The notes under the pieces: model-generated
The model's input: the letters and a program-made list of their open reading frames with translations, nothing else
Told to the model about the DNA's origin: nothing
Databases searched by the model: none
Translations under genes and position numbers: made by a program
Part shown: positions 11,701 through 21,688 of the stretch, in pieces
Numbering within the stretch: the first letter of the stretch is position 1
How the letters are laid out: each line of letters begins with the position of its first letter
Origin: Rhizoctonia solani
Lineage: Eukaryota; Basidiomycota; Agaricomycetes; Cantharellales; Ceratobasidiaceae
DNA: 64,000 nucleotides
Assembly: GCF_016906535.1 (NCBI RefSeq)
Contig: NC_057373.1
Span: 1,736,001-1,800,000 of the forward strand
Reading direction: 5' to 3'

Positions 11701-11976
11701 TAGAACAATCAAGAAGTTGATACGCACCATTTCTGTTGATATTAAACACCAGTCAGAATATAATTATTGTGGATCATGAGTAAGATAACTCACCAACTTG
11801 CGTTTTCGACATTGATGGCAGGCCTGAATGATGGGGAGAACGTGAGCCTCGGCCGAGCCCGTGCCCGAGGTCACGAGTAGAGACAAACAACGCACCTGAT
11901 TTCGTTTCAACGCTTGCGTAGTGGCCGCAGGCGCCTGCGAACCAGTAGCTGACCCAGCAGATTGAATACGAGGCAT
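8762..11976 (-). CDS. Zn2Cys6 fungal transcription factor
   Basis: Zinc binuclear-cluster activator or repressor of the basidiomycete type, acting in the nucleus. The start at 11976 gives MPRIQSAGSATG. The cluster reads C-H-Q-C-R-K-R-K-L-K-C-N-A-Q-K-P-C-A-T-C and then P-E-C. These six cysteines have canonical spacing but are spread over three exons, including a 5-nt exon at 11728-11732. A short linker (KYQRLEARI) follows, then a Ser/Asn-rich stretch. The fungal-specific transcription-factor domain begins with LMHHLIDVFFNCYP and HYILHRPTFMASLL. Many short introns cut the rest. The C-terminus reads ASGYADLAQFPVS. It lies beside the cupin and rhamnose-type dehydrogenase, so a pathway-specific role is possible but unproven. 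Exons between 9100 and 10560 were not all resolved. Confidence 0.85.
11728..11732 (-). other. 5-nt microexon inside the Zn2Cys6 motif
   Basis: On the minus strand AAATG lies between the AACAG acceptor of a 61-nt intron (11733-11793) and the GTGCGT donor of a 50-nt intron (11678-11727). It contributes Lys and the first two bases of the third zinc-cluster cysteine. Confidence 0.65.
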
Positions 11977-12443
11977 ATTTCTTCAAGCTCTGGAGTTGGG
12001 AGCCCGACTTGAACTTGAATGGCTTATGGATGTGGGAGACTGGCTGATTGGGATTGTTGGGGTTTGTGTTTGTTACCACCGAAGGCTGTGTGAGGGACGC
12101 AACTTTTGATCCGAGAAACTCTATATGGTAGTTCTATAACACAGAGAACACCTGCACAGCGATCCATATCCATATATCGACCTGTACCTTGAGACCGCAT
12201 GCGTCATCGTCACTAGATGTTCGTCGCATGCTAGACACGATGATTTAGCTTCAGCAGAAAACGATTTGCCAACAACGTGGCCATGGCGCACCCTTAGTCA
12301 TGCGCTATGTTGCCTAGCGAATCTTCTCAACGATCTAAACCTGAGGTGCGAGCATAGCTTTGCTGTCATCCCGCAGCTTTATACGTGTATTAGTATATGG
12401 GTGCGCAGCGAACTGTGCTTCAAGGAAATTCTTGGCACTTATC
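11977..12443. other. Divergent promoter region, transcription factor / F-box gene
   Basis: The starts at 11976 (minus) and 12444 (plus) diverge from this 467-bp region. Short frames in it are not coding-like. TATA-like AT steps occur around 12170, but no firm site can be assigned. Confidence 0.45.
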
Positions 12444-13590
12444 ATGAACATAGCGTCGCCCCCAAGCGCTCACTTCCCACTTGAAATATTCAGTGTTATC
12501 ATATCATTTACCTCGGGCCCAGGCACCCTTTGCTCACTAGCTCGGTGTTGTCGCGCGTTCACCAGATCAGCCGAGTTTTATCTCTATGACACACTCAAAT
12601 TCGCGCCTGGCCTAAAAGCAATCCAATTGGCTCGCGCGTTGGTACGATCGAGTCGGAGATCCTCATATGTGCGCGATGCCTCGGTAGAGCTCATCGAGAA
12701 CGCGATCCAACCAATACTCCTTCCAGCCGGCATCAAACTTATCATCCGAGCCATCGTCGGGTGTCCAAATCTGGGCAGCTTGTCGTTATCTTGGGGGTCT
12801 TGGAGAGTGAACTGGCCTGCCCGGCTTCTTTGGCCTAATACTTTCCAACTGCACCGGTTTGTCTCGTGGTTTCAATGGGATCAAACCATATGTGATTTCT
12901 TGAAGACCCAATCATCACTAAACGTTCTAGTCACCGTTCGTCCGGTCCAACTCAGGGGGGTTGCTCCAGAGCCTGAGCCCCACCTAGCAGATTACGCACT
13001 CCCGTTTCTCTCTAGTTTTACAGGCAGATTAGCTCAAGCTGTTTCTGTTTTGCCCGGTAGGCCAGTTACATCATTGGCATTGAATGGATCAGTGTCGCTA
13101 TCCGAGTTCGAGTCTGCCTTGCCTGTACTAGCACAAACGTCTGCTCAAATCGAGTCCCTTGCGTTACAAACCGGAGAGTTATCTTCCAGGCTGTTCACTC
13201 TCCTTGGCGCACATATCCCAACCCTGACCCGCCTAGAACTGCGTATTGTTCGTCCCGCAATGGTATGCACCGAGAAGCCAAGTTTGCCGTTCACTTTCTT
13301 ATTATTCTGGGTTTTGGTAGGTCGCATATTCAAATCTTACATCCGAGAGCGTTTGTCAGGCCATGTCTTTATTGCCAGGCATGAGACACTTTGGATTGCG
13401 GCTTCGATGCCCACAGTTATTCGGGGCTTTGTGGTTTCATACGCAGAGGGATGTAGTACTTGACTGGAAGGAGCATTGTCCGAACTTGTGTGAGGTGACC
13501 TTTGAGTCGAGTAGCGATGACAAAGTGATGGAGTGGGCGTTTGACGAAGAGGCTATGGATTGGGGTTGCTCTTTGGATGAAGATAATTGA
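12444..13590 (+). CDS. F-box-like protein
   Basis: Two exons, 12444-13262 and 13360-13590, give 349 codons. The N-terminal FPLEIFSVIISFTSG, followed by LCSLARCCRAF, resembles the degenerate F-box common in agaricomycetes. F-boxes bind Skp1 in SCF ubiquitin ligases. Downstream, Leu-rich segments such as LGSLSLSWGSW and IESLALQTGEL suggest an irregular leucine-rich-repeat substrate region. The C-terminus is acidic (MDWGCSLDEDN). The frame is open further upstream, but the ATG at 12444 precedes the F-box directly and is preferred. No target can be inferred. This family is large and fast-evolving in such genomes. Confidence 0.65.
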
Positions 13591-14609
13591 GCACGGTTGG
13601 TTTCCGTGGAGTCGCTATTTATTTATTGTGTGAACTGGATTGTAGTACGCGCATATATTACCTACTGAGCGCGCACACGCGAGTAGTAATCTGATTTAGA
13701 AATAGTGTTAACACTATTCACCCTGACGGGAGAGCGTAAGGGATGCAATGGTTTGTGCCTATGTATAAAAAACCACAGATGTACAGAGTAGTCTCTACAT
13801 CCTGAATACGGCTGAGTCTACTACACCATCGGTATTTGTTTTAATAAACAGAGCGTTTCTAGTAAGCATCAGGTTCCCCGATTCCTCTTTTTCCAGTTGA
13901 GATAGTTCACAGGTTATGCAAGATATGGCATATGGATAGTTGTGTAAATACATATGACTCGGAAGATCCAGTTTCTCCTGTCAGAACGCACTGCTCTGGC
14001 CCTACCACCCCGCATCATCTGGTCATTCGTAGAATATTCTAATATATATAATTAGCAGGCCACTATTAAGGAGGAACAAAAGCTGTAAGGCTTAGGTTGT
14101 CTGCGAAAGTGCGTTAGACCCCGGAGGACCTCCGGGGATCTGGATTCATTCTATGAGCCACTACGTTCAATAGCCTATTGAATACCAACGTGGCTCTGGT
14201 TCAGGGCTCTTGACTGTATTATTTTCAAGTTTCTGCAAGGAGCATAATAGCAAGGTCATATTCAGCTTGGAATAAAGTGGTACCGACTTAATATGACAAA
14301 GCAAGGGATACGTCACGGGATCGTGTCTGTTGTGGTGTTTGGACGGCAACGTCGATTGGAGAAACTTGTCTCTTGAAGCCACGGTCATCATCTGTGGCGC
14401 CGTCCCGAACACACCCATTATTTTCTTTTTGCCCACTTACCATCGGCCCTGAGTTGATTCGGTCTCGAGTATAAAATTATATAAATTCAGCTTACAATAA
14501 TTCGAGTCGGTTGGTTCGGAGGAAAGATAAACGCTTGACGTATGTAGAACTCTTATTATGAATTTGTCTGCAAATGCTTAACTTTGCGTAACCTCATAGG
14601 AGAGTGGAT
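13591..14609. other. 1-kb intergenic region
   Basis: No convincing gene. A minus-strand frame at 14167-14436 has no conserved character. The region contains a perfect short inverted repeat at 14119-14137 and several AT-rich stretches. Confidence 0.5.
14119..14137. repeat. Perfect 9-bp inverted repeat with 1-nt loop
   Basis: CCCCGGAGG and its exact reverse complement flank a single A. It could form a GC-rich hairpin or bind a dimeric protein. No role is known. Confidence 0.6.
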
Positions 14610-17600
14610 ATGTCACTACCGACGCCGCCAATGTCAAGCAGACCATATGAGAAAGAAAACGTGCCGTTCGCACAGTCTCCAGCGTCGCCCAAGGTGCTAC
14701 GAGAAGCCTTTCAGCCATCGCCTAGGCCTCCCGTGTCCCCACAACAGATCAAGTGGTCTCCACGTTCCCCGGCCTCCCCACGGTCATCGCCCAATCGCTC
14801 ACGGGGTCACCTTCGCCCGACCAATCTTCACCCACCCAGTTTACTTACGCGCTCCCGCACTCAGCGAGTCTCATTTGCGCAAAAAGACTCGCATCACGTG
14901 TACACTACTCCTCTCCGTGCTTTGCCTTCCTACTCGTCCAAGCCGCAGGCATTTATTGCTTCACGGTCTATTCTAAAAGCAAAGACTCCTGAGCGAGTGG
15001 TTGTGCTCGAGGCTGCTGCCCCCGAGGCACCGCCTCAGCATGGTCGAGAGATGACTCCAATGCCAGACAATCCTCTGCACTGTGCGACGTACCTATCCTC
15101 CCCCGTCTCGACGATTGTTTCATCTGTTACCATTACCCCGCAACCAAATCGAATTGACGGAGAGTATGGCGAGACATATGGTCCGCTCCCTATGAGTCTT
15201 CACGATATCGCCGAAGCCTATGCTCTCATGCTCGTTCGAATGCGCCTACAAGCAATGGTCGTTGATCCCGACGGTAGCCCGACCGAAACTGAAATCACAT
15301 CAGACCTCCCACTTCTCGAACCTATTCGAAAGCACCACACTGAATTAGCAATCGCGCTCTCTCGCGATGTGGGGCGTGCGCTTATTCGACCTGCGTCCTT
15401 CTCACCAAGCCCCTATCACGCCGAGGAAATCAACGACTGGTCGTCTGACTATTCTTCCGATGTTTTTGGTTCATCTTCCCCACCTGGTTCCCCCTTGGGC
15501 CCAACTCAGAGACGTGGTCTTACTGCTGCAGAGGTCAAGTATGCGCGCGATTTATCGTTGGTGTCCCAATCGGCTATTAGAGTACTTGCAGTAATATTCC
15601 ATGAACCTGCGATTTCTTCCCATTTTACGGGTGAGCACTGTCCGTATGCTTGCATGAATCAGACTGACTCCCAATGTGTAGACCAAGAATTGGCTGACAT
15701 GCTTAGTGTCTTGATATCCATCCCCAACACCATGCCCCTCCCCACCCCCAATCCTCGCAAGACCCACACGGCTGCCTTGTGGGCTCTTCAAATGGTCCGC
15801 CTTCCATTATCTACACTAAAGAAGCCTGGCATTGCGGATTCCCTTTTCGACGCACTCCAAATGGCTATCCAGGGCAAGTTGGGTCGCGAAGGAAAGAAGG
15901 GCTCGACTTCAGAAGGATTGACTGTGAGTCAATAGTGTTTCAGTCTGGCTGCATACTTACTGTTATATGTAGGCCGTGCAATGTTTGTCTACGCATTATC
16001 CATGCATACTTGGGCCAATGCTACCTGCATTGATTGGGGACGTTATTCGATGCCTCTCATCTCCCATGATGCTTATCCGTCAACGCGCTGCTCTCTCGTT
16101 GGGCGGGATAGTCCAGGGATTGTTTGACTGGGAAGAAGAGGAAGAGGTCTCGTCCAATGATGCTGGACGAACCTTTGATCCGACCCCCATCCACGAAGTT
16201 CGTAGAAAGATATCCGAAGTAGTCCTTGAAGCGTTCGACCTCCAAACGGGCGGAAAGAACGCAGTTATGCTCAAAGCGATCAAGGACATCATCTCTCAGT
16301 TCGGACCAGAACCGTCGGCCCAAGGACCCCGGGTAGGAGATACACCTCACTGGGCATTCTCGGTCCTCGCATCCCTTGTTACTCTCTTGGAACGCAACTT
16401 TTTCAAATGTGGCGCGGTGCATACTGCTATTGCCACCTGCGCTATGATTGCCTTTAATGCCAAAAAGGCTGCTATTCGTGCTGCGGGCGGATTATTGTGG
16501 AGCTGTGTTGTGTGGGCGTGGAAGCGGTTTGACGAACACGATTCTACCCGCGGGGAAGGAGAAGAAAGCTTGAAGAACGAGAAATTGATTGCCCAAGTTG
16601 TGGTAGAGCACGTTGGGTTCGGAGTTGTCGCTGCACTGATGGGTGCCTTGGACCGGAGCGAGGCGGTCAAAAATCGTCGACTCCGTAGGATAGCTCGTAC
16701 CGTGCGTGCAATGATTACCGAGAACTGTGCCGGTGCACCCGAGTTGTTTGCAAGGTTGCTGGGTGACGAAGATGCGAGTGTAGAAAGCAACTCATTGGCG
16801 ATTGATCGTAAACGTAAGTTTTATTCTTGCTGTTAGGATGAGTCTAATAGACTGGATTTAGTGGTTCCAACTAATCTGTTGACCAACCGCTCGTCGGAGC
16901 TGATCTGAAGGCTTTGAGTATTGCTGTGAATAGCAATATTGCACAAGGTATAAAGCCGGAGGATATTCGACCACTTACTATGGACGAACGTGTATCCGAG
17001 TGGAGCTTATTGTTCCAAGCCTGGAAGCAATTCCCCGGCACAGTCCCAATGACAAATGATGGTGAAGCACCAGTAGGTATCAGATTGAATTTACGCATAT
17101 ATGCGCTAACATTTCTTCGCAGGAGCTCCTATTCACAACCTGGCGAGCCATTCTTCTCGTAACGACCCACGTCAAAGAACATATTCCCTGCTTTGTCTCA
17201 ATAGCCGAAGCATTAACGGCGTTCGCTAATAGCAAATACGACGACCCGCAACAAATGTCTATTACACTGAATTTTGTGCGACGCCTGTGGCGTGTGGTGC
17301 ACGAAGTTTTCTTTAATCCTCTGTCATCGAACAATCTTCTCGCTGACTTTTCAGCCGACTTGATTCAAACCTTGGCCCAGCGCCCACCAGATCTCGGAAA
17401 GAAGGTCGTACGCGAGGCATGGGTCACGTTGCTGGCTGAAGTCCTTGCGAGTGGGGCGTTGGATAGTGCCGATACTCTGTGCGACGTCCTTCCTGAAACC
17501 CTCTGGGGCAGCGTGTATGCTGGGGTTGTGGGTAAGTACCCGGAAGAATTGAATTTCGAGGCTGGACTAGTGTTGTGTGGTGTGCCATTCAAGTGAGTTT

Positions 17601-20248
17601 GCGGAGGGAAAATGGCCTTGTGCATCCTAAAGAATACTCGGCTAACGGATACTTAGTGAAAGCTACACTTGGGTTCTTTCCGAAGACGATTGGACTGCTT
17701 GGTCTAATTTGGCTCATGCACTTGTGATGAGTGAAGGAGACCAGGCGTTTTCCAGCCTGTTGAATATGGTTGCTGGCGCGCAGGCGTCTAGCATTCCGTG
17801 AGTCTTTTCTTAACAACTTGTAGCGCTTTCTCTGACTTGACATTTAGAACTGCATTGACCCTCCGACCCCTTTCTATTCTCCTCTCATTCCCCGAACTGT
17901 CCATCACTGAATCAGATTCGACATTCCAAAGCCTGTTAGCAATGGCAAATGATCGACTCCGAGGAGAATACGGGTCTTGTCTTTCTCCTAACACGATGGA
18001 GGCGGTCATGGAACTCATTTCGGCTCTAAAGAACATCCTTACTCCCGACGCGATCTGCCTCGAAATCATTGACGCTGTTCAGAACGGAATGATGGTGTGG
18101 ATCCAGGACGAGCAGTTTGTATTAAGCGATCAGGAGTTCAATGACGGTGTACGTTCCTGCCTAGTCGCAATGACAGTTATGCTGACTCGACTCCTTTCAG
18201 CCCATCCTCTTTTACGCACACGCGATGCAAGGTCTCACATCTCTCCCTGCTTCAGCCATTGACCTCGACAAATTCGCTCCTTTCCTTGCATCGGCATTTA
18301 CGCGTATCCCACCACCGGGAGCCGGTCCACTTGCGTTCTCTTTATTCTGGAACCAAAAGTTCCACGGCAGCGGTGTATCGGTGCCCGAGACTTTGAAACC
18401 TTGCTTGCGAGGGATTATGAATGTCGAGGAACTGATGGAAGGCGGGATCTCGTTGGGTACTCAATTAGAGGAGCAGGTGAGTTTTCGCGAATTAGTTGGC
18501 AACTAGGGCATTTATGGTTTGGTTAGTCACAGGTTTCAGAATCTAGTGGAAACGCCGGGATCGTGGATACGAATATGAATTCGCCTAATACGAGTGTCGA
18601 AAAGACCGATACGAACATGGATAAGGTTGATGCGAGTGTTCCACAACAGGATGTCTTGCTAGTTGCCCAGGAATCGAATACAGAGACTCAACCGAACACA
18701 GCAGAGACTATCCAGGATTCCGCAAGGGAACTTGCTGGAGCTCCAGAGGGGACTGTTGGCTCGAGTGCGGAAGACATTGACCAGCTGGCGGATGACTTGG
18801 ATGCCGTCGAAGACACAATTGTATACGAGCCTCCTCAGCGCCTTAGATCAAAGACTCCTGAACCGACCAATAAACCCCAGGCGCAAGGCTCTCAGTGCGT
18901 TCCTGATAGCCAGCCTGAAATAGACACTGCTGTTTCAACTCCTTCGCGAGCCCTGCCTATATGCGAATCGCCTCGGAAACGCAAGTATGATGATGGTCAG
19001 TGATCACCTACGTTAAAAAGATTGGTATTGATTCTTCCTTCCCTTAGCTATGGAGCCCAGCAAACGTCCCAAAGGGTTATTCATTGCTGACCCAGAGATT
19101 GGTGGAGCGCTGTCTACAATACGCTTCCCTAGCCCCGCTTCGCGGCCCAGTTTCACTTCCGGATTAGCAGCCAAAGAGTCGACATTCTACTCGCCGAGCA
19201 AGTATGATATTCTCCTCCCGCCTGGTCCCCAACCGGAACATTACAGCCCTTGTCTGATGTATCCAGCCCCAAGGCTAAGGATCAGAGCCTAGCTAACGAG
19301 TCAATGGGTGGCGATAACTCGGGCGACATTTCTGACCTGCTGAATAACGATCTCGTCGATTTGCCCGATATTACAATGTCCCTTCCAACCAGAAAAAAAC
19401 GCATGACCTTGGTAGTCGAGGTTCCTCGCGTGCAGGATGTGCTTAGACGATGGTCTAGTGACTCGGGGAAGAGTGTCTATACATCTGCGGCCGACACCAG
19501 TACAAGTACGTCTCGCCATGAATAAGTAGAATTTGGACTAACTTTTCTAATTAGCACCGAAGAGTGTCAAGGCTGGATTACCGGAGCGCGTGCGTCGAAC
19601 ACGGTCGTGGTCCAAGGTGCCGTCAGTGATGGATGTGAACGCTGAGCTCGGTGAGTAGCAAATCGGCTGCGCAGTGAGAATACTTTTATATATCGGCTAT
19701 TAGAGTCTACCCCATCTCGGCGGCCACTCAAACGTCGCCGCTCGGATCGCGAAAGTTTAGATGATGGCGACCGGACGATTACACCAACCACCTCTATCCG
19801 CGCTTTCCGCTCTCACCAAAAAGGACTTCCTTCCAAGACCAGCACACCCGGAGCAGCTGGCCCAGCACCTGATATGTTCGATAATGAATCTCCAGTAGAC
19901 TCACCCAGCCTCAGACGAGTCAAATCTCTACCTTTGGCTGAGAAATTTGCTGGTCTAGATTTGAAGAAGGTTGAGAGGGTGGCAACTTTAGCTTTGGCAC
20001 GCACCGAGAGTCAAACAAGTAACATAAGCGTAGAGATGAAGGACCCCGAACCTGGACCTTTGCACGCACCCGTTACGCGGAGCGCATCGCTTGAGGCCCT
20101 CATGATCGATGTGGAGGCACTGGCAGAACTTGACACAGCCGAGTTGCTTAGACAGCAAGAGATGCTCGCTGCTATGAGGGAACAAGTTGCCAAAGCACTG
20201 AAGCTCAAACGAGAGATGAGTATTAGCTCTGGAGCCAAGGCTAGCTGA
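14610..20248 (+). CDS. RIF1: RIF1-like replication-timing/telomere protein
   Basis: Large HEAT-repeat nuclear protein of the Rif1 family, which recruits protein phosphatase 1 to control origin firing and telomere/double-strand-break processing. The N-terminal tail (about 130 aa) is full of Ser-Pro sites. It holds a KEN box (residues 15-17), an RVSF PP1-docking motif (86-89) and a SILK PP1 motif (120-123). Armadillo/HEAT helices of the Rif1 N-terminal domain follow from about residue 180. The C-terminal half is disordered with SPRKRKYDD and Pro-directed sites. Exons include 14610-15630, 15682-15923 and 15973-16813, then further exons to 20248. The junction near 16814-16902 needs either a late acceptor (CGGAG) or one extra base. 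A second break near 19253 needs one base. The family call rests on architecture plus the motif pair. Confidence 0.8.
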
Positions 20249-20439
20249 TTCAAAACTTCGCTTTTCTTGGACATTTTTTGTTATTTTCCTACGGATTTTA
20301 TTGTTCATTTGTGCGCTGTACCATACCTATTGTTTCGCTTGTTTTATTCACTCTTCAGTATAGTTTTACTTTTACATTATCCAGCTGGATTATACAGTTA
20401 CAATACGATTACATTGGTCCATAACGAAAAGCTAGTTGG

Positions 20440-21573
20440 TCAGATGCGCCGTCGCTTCTTGTCGCGACCACCACTTGTATTTGGCTGGCTACCGCTGCCA
20501 GACCCACCACCCTGCGAGAAAGCCCTAGCTTGGGCTTTACTAAAAGGCCGGGCCTTTTTCTCCTTCTGGGTAATTTTCTTTTTGCGCTTGTCGATTGCTT
20601 TTCGAACAGCATTTTGGCCACCACTAGCAGCAAGGTCATCAAACTTGGCCTTGAGCAAGAGCTCTCGCTTCTCGGCTGTGTAGTACAAGACTATTCAAGC
20701 GGCTGTCCATCTTCCAAGCTAGATCAGGAACTCACATTTCTTCATAAACCATGCCCCCTTTCCCCCTTGTCTTTTCTCCTTTTCCTCCTTCTTGACCTTT
20801 TCCAGAGCAGCTCTTTCCCTCTCCTCTCTCTTGGCCTTTTCGATAGCGCTCTCGGCCCGCTTGAGAGCCCGTTCAAGTGACTCAATAGTTTCCCATGGTG
20901 CACGCTGTTTACGAGCCTTAGCTAAAGATGCTCGTAAGGATTCGGCTTCGTTCTTTTGGAGATCAGTTATGAAGGAGTAGGAACGGGAATACTGAGATTG
21001 CGACAGTTGTCCTGTAAGAGGCGTGAACCTGGGGTCCCGAGTTTCCTACTGCACGTCAAAATTTTACAAGTATGCGCCTCAGCTCGACAGACTTACGATT
21101 ACAGGTACATCCACAACTGTTCGGTGCCTCGAAACGGGTCGTTTTGAAGTTATTTCAGTGGGTGCATGCTTGCTTGAGCGTTTGGCTATGTCTTTTTTAC
21201 GTTTGGCGGTTGCCCACTCTGGTTTGGATGGTTTTGTCGAGGTGGTTTCAGGTTCGGAACCCGAGTCCGTATCCGAATCCGAGTCTCCGTCGGATGATGC
21301 TGTCGATCCAGAGTCCGATTCTTCTTCTTCTTCAGAGTCTTCGTTAAATTCTAGGCCTGACCCTGATTCAGCGTCGCTTTCTGCCTGAGAGATACAAGTT
21401 AGGTGTAGTTAAATTGGGCACTGAAAGCTCGAGCTTACATCTAGCTCTTCTTCTGGGACCCACTGGGAAAATCGAGGTGTATCTTCTCGCTCATTCCCAT
21501 CGGCACCTTCATCCTCATCCTCCCTCAATCGCTTTGGCGGTGCACGGCTAGTTGGACGAGGTCGACGAGGCAT
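20440..21573 (-). CDS. RRP36: rRNA biogenesis protein RRP36
   Basis: Nucleolar SSU-processome factor for early 18S rRNA cleavages. Four exons (21573-21439, 21384-21097, 21045-20736, 20675-20440) give 322 codons with all phases intact. The N-terminus [10 protein letters not shown] is followed by an acidic Ser/Glu/Asp tract. The family signature reads [15 protein letters not shown], then a DVPV core and RDPRF. A long Lys/Glu/Arg coiled-coil helix follows, then a very basic C-terminus ending KKRRRI. The third exon uses a CAGTAG acceptor, the only one that avoids an in-frame stop. It converges with RIF1 (191 bp between stops) and diverges from the HNH gene. Confidence 0.93.
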
Positions 21574-21688
21574 ATGCTCAGGTAAATAGACGATCAAATG
21601 TGTGCTCGACAAAAAAGGTTATTTTATGTCACGTGATGAATTGCACGTGACTGCACGTGCTTGTGCTATCGACCGGCGAGCGACTGCG
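21574..21688. promoter_or_regulatory. Bidirectional promoter with three CACGTG E-boxes
   Basis: The 115 bp between the RRP36 and HNH-gene starts hold CACGTG at 21630-21635, 21644-21649 and 21654-21659. The first is in the palindrome TCACGTGA. E-boxes bind bHLH factors such as Cbf1. An upstream in-frame ATG at 21626 would place these sites inside coding sequence, one reason to prefer the start at 21689. Confidence 0.65.

Noticed and set aside
16347..16790. 147-codon minus-strand open frame
   Set aside because: It lies opposite the conserved HEAT-repeat part of the RIF1-like gene.
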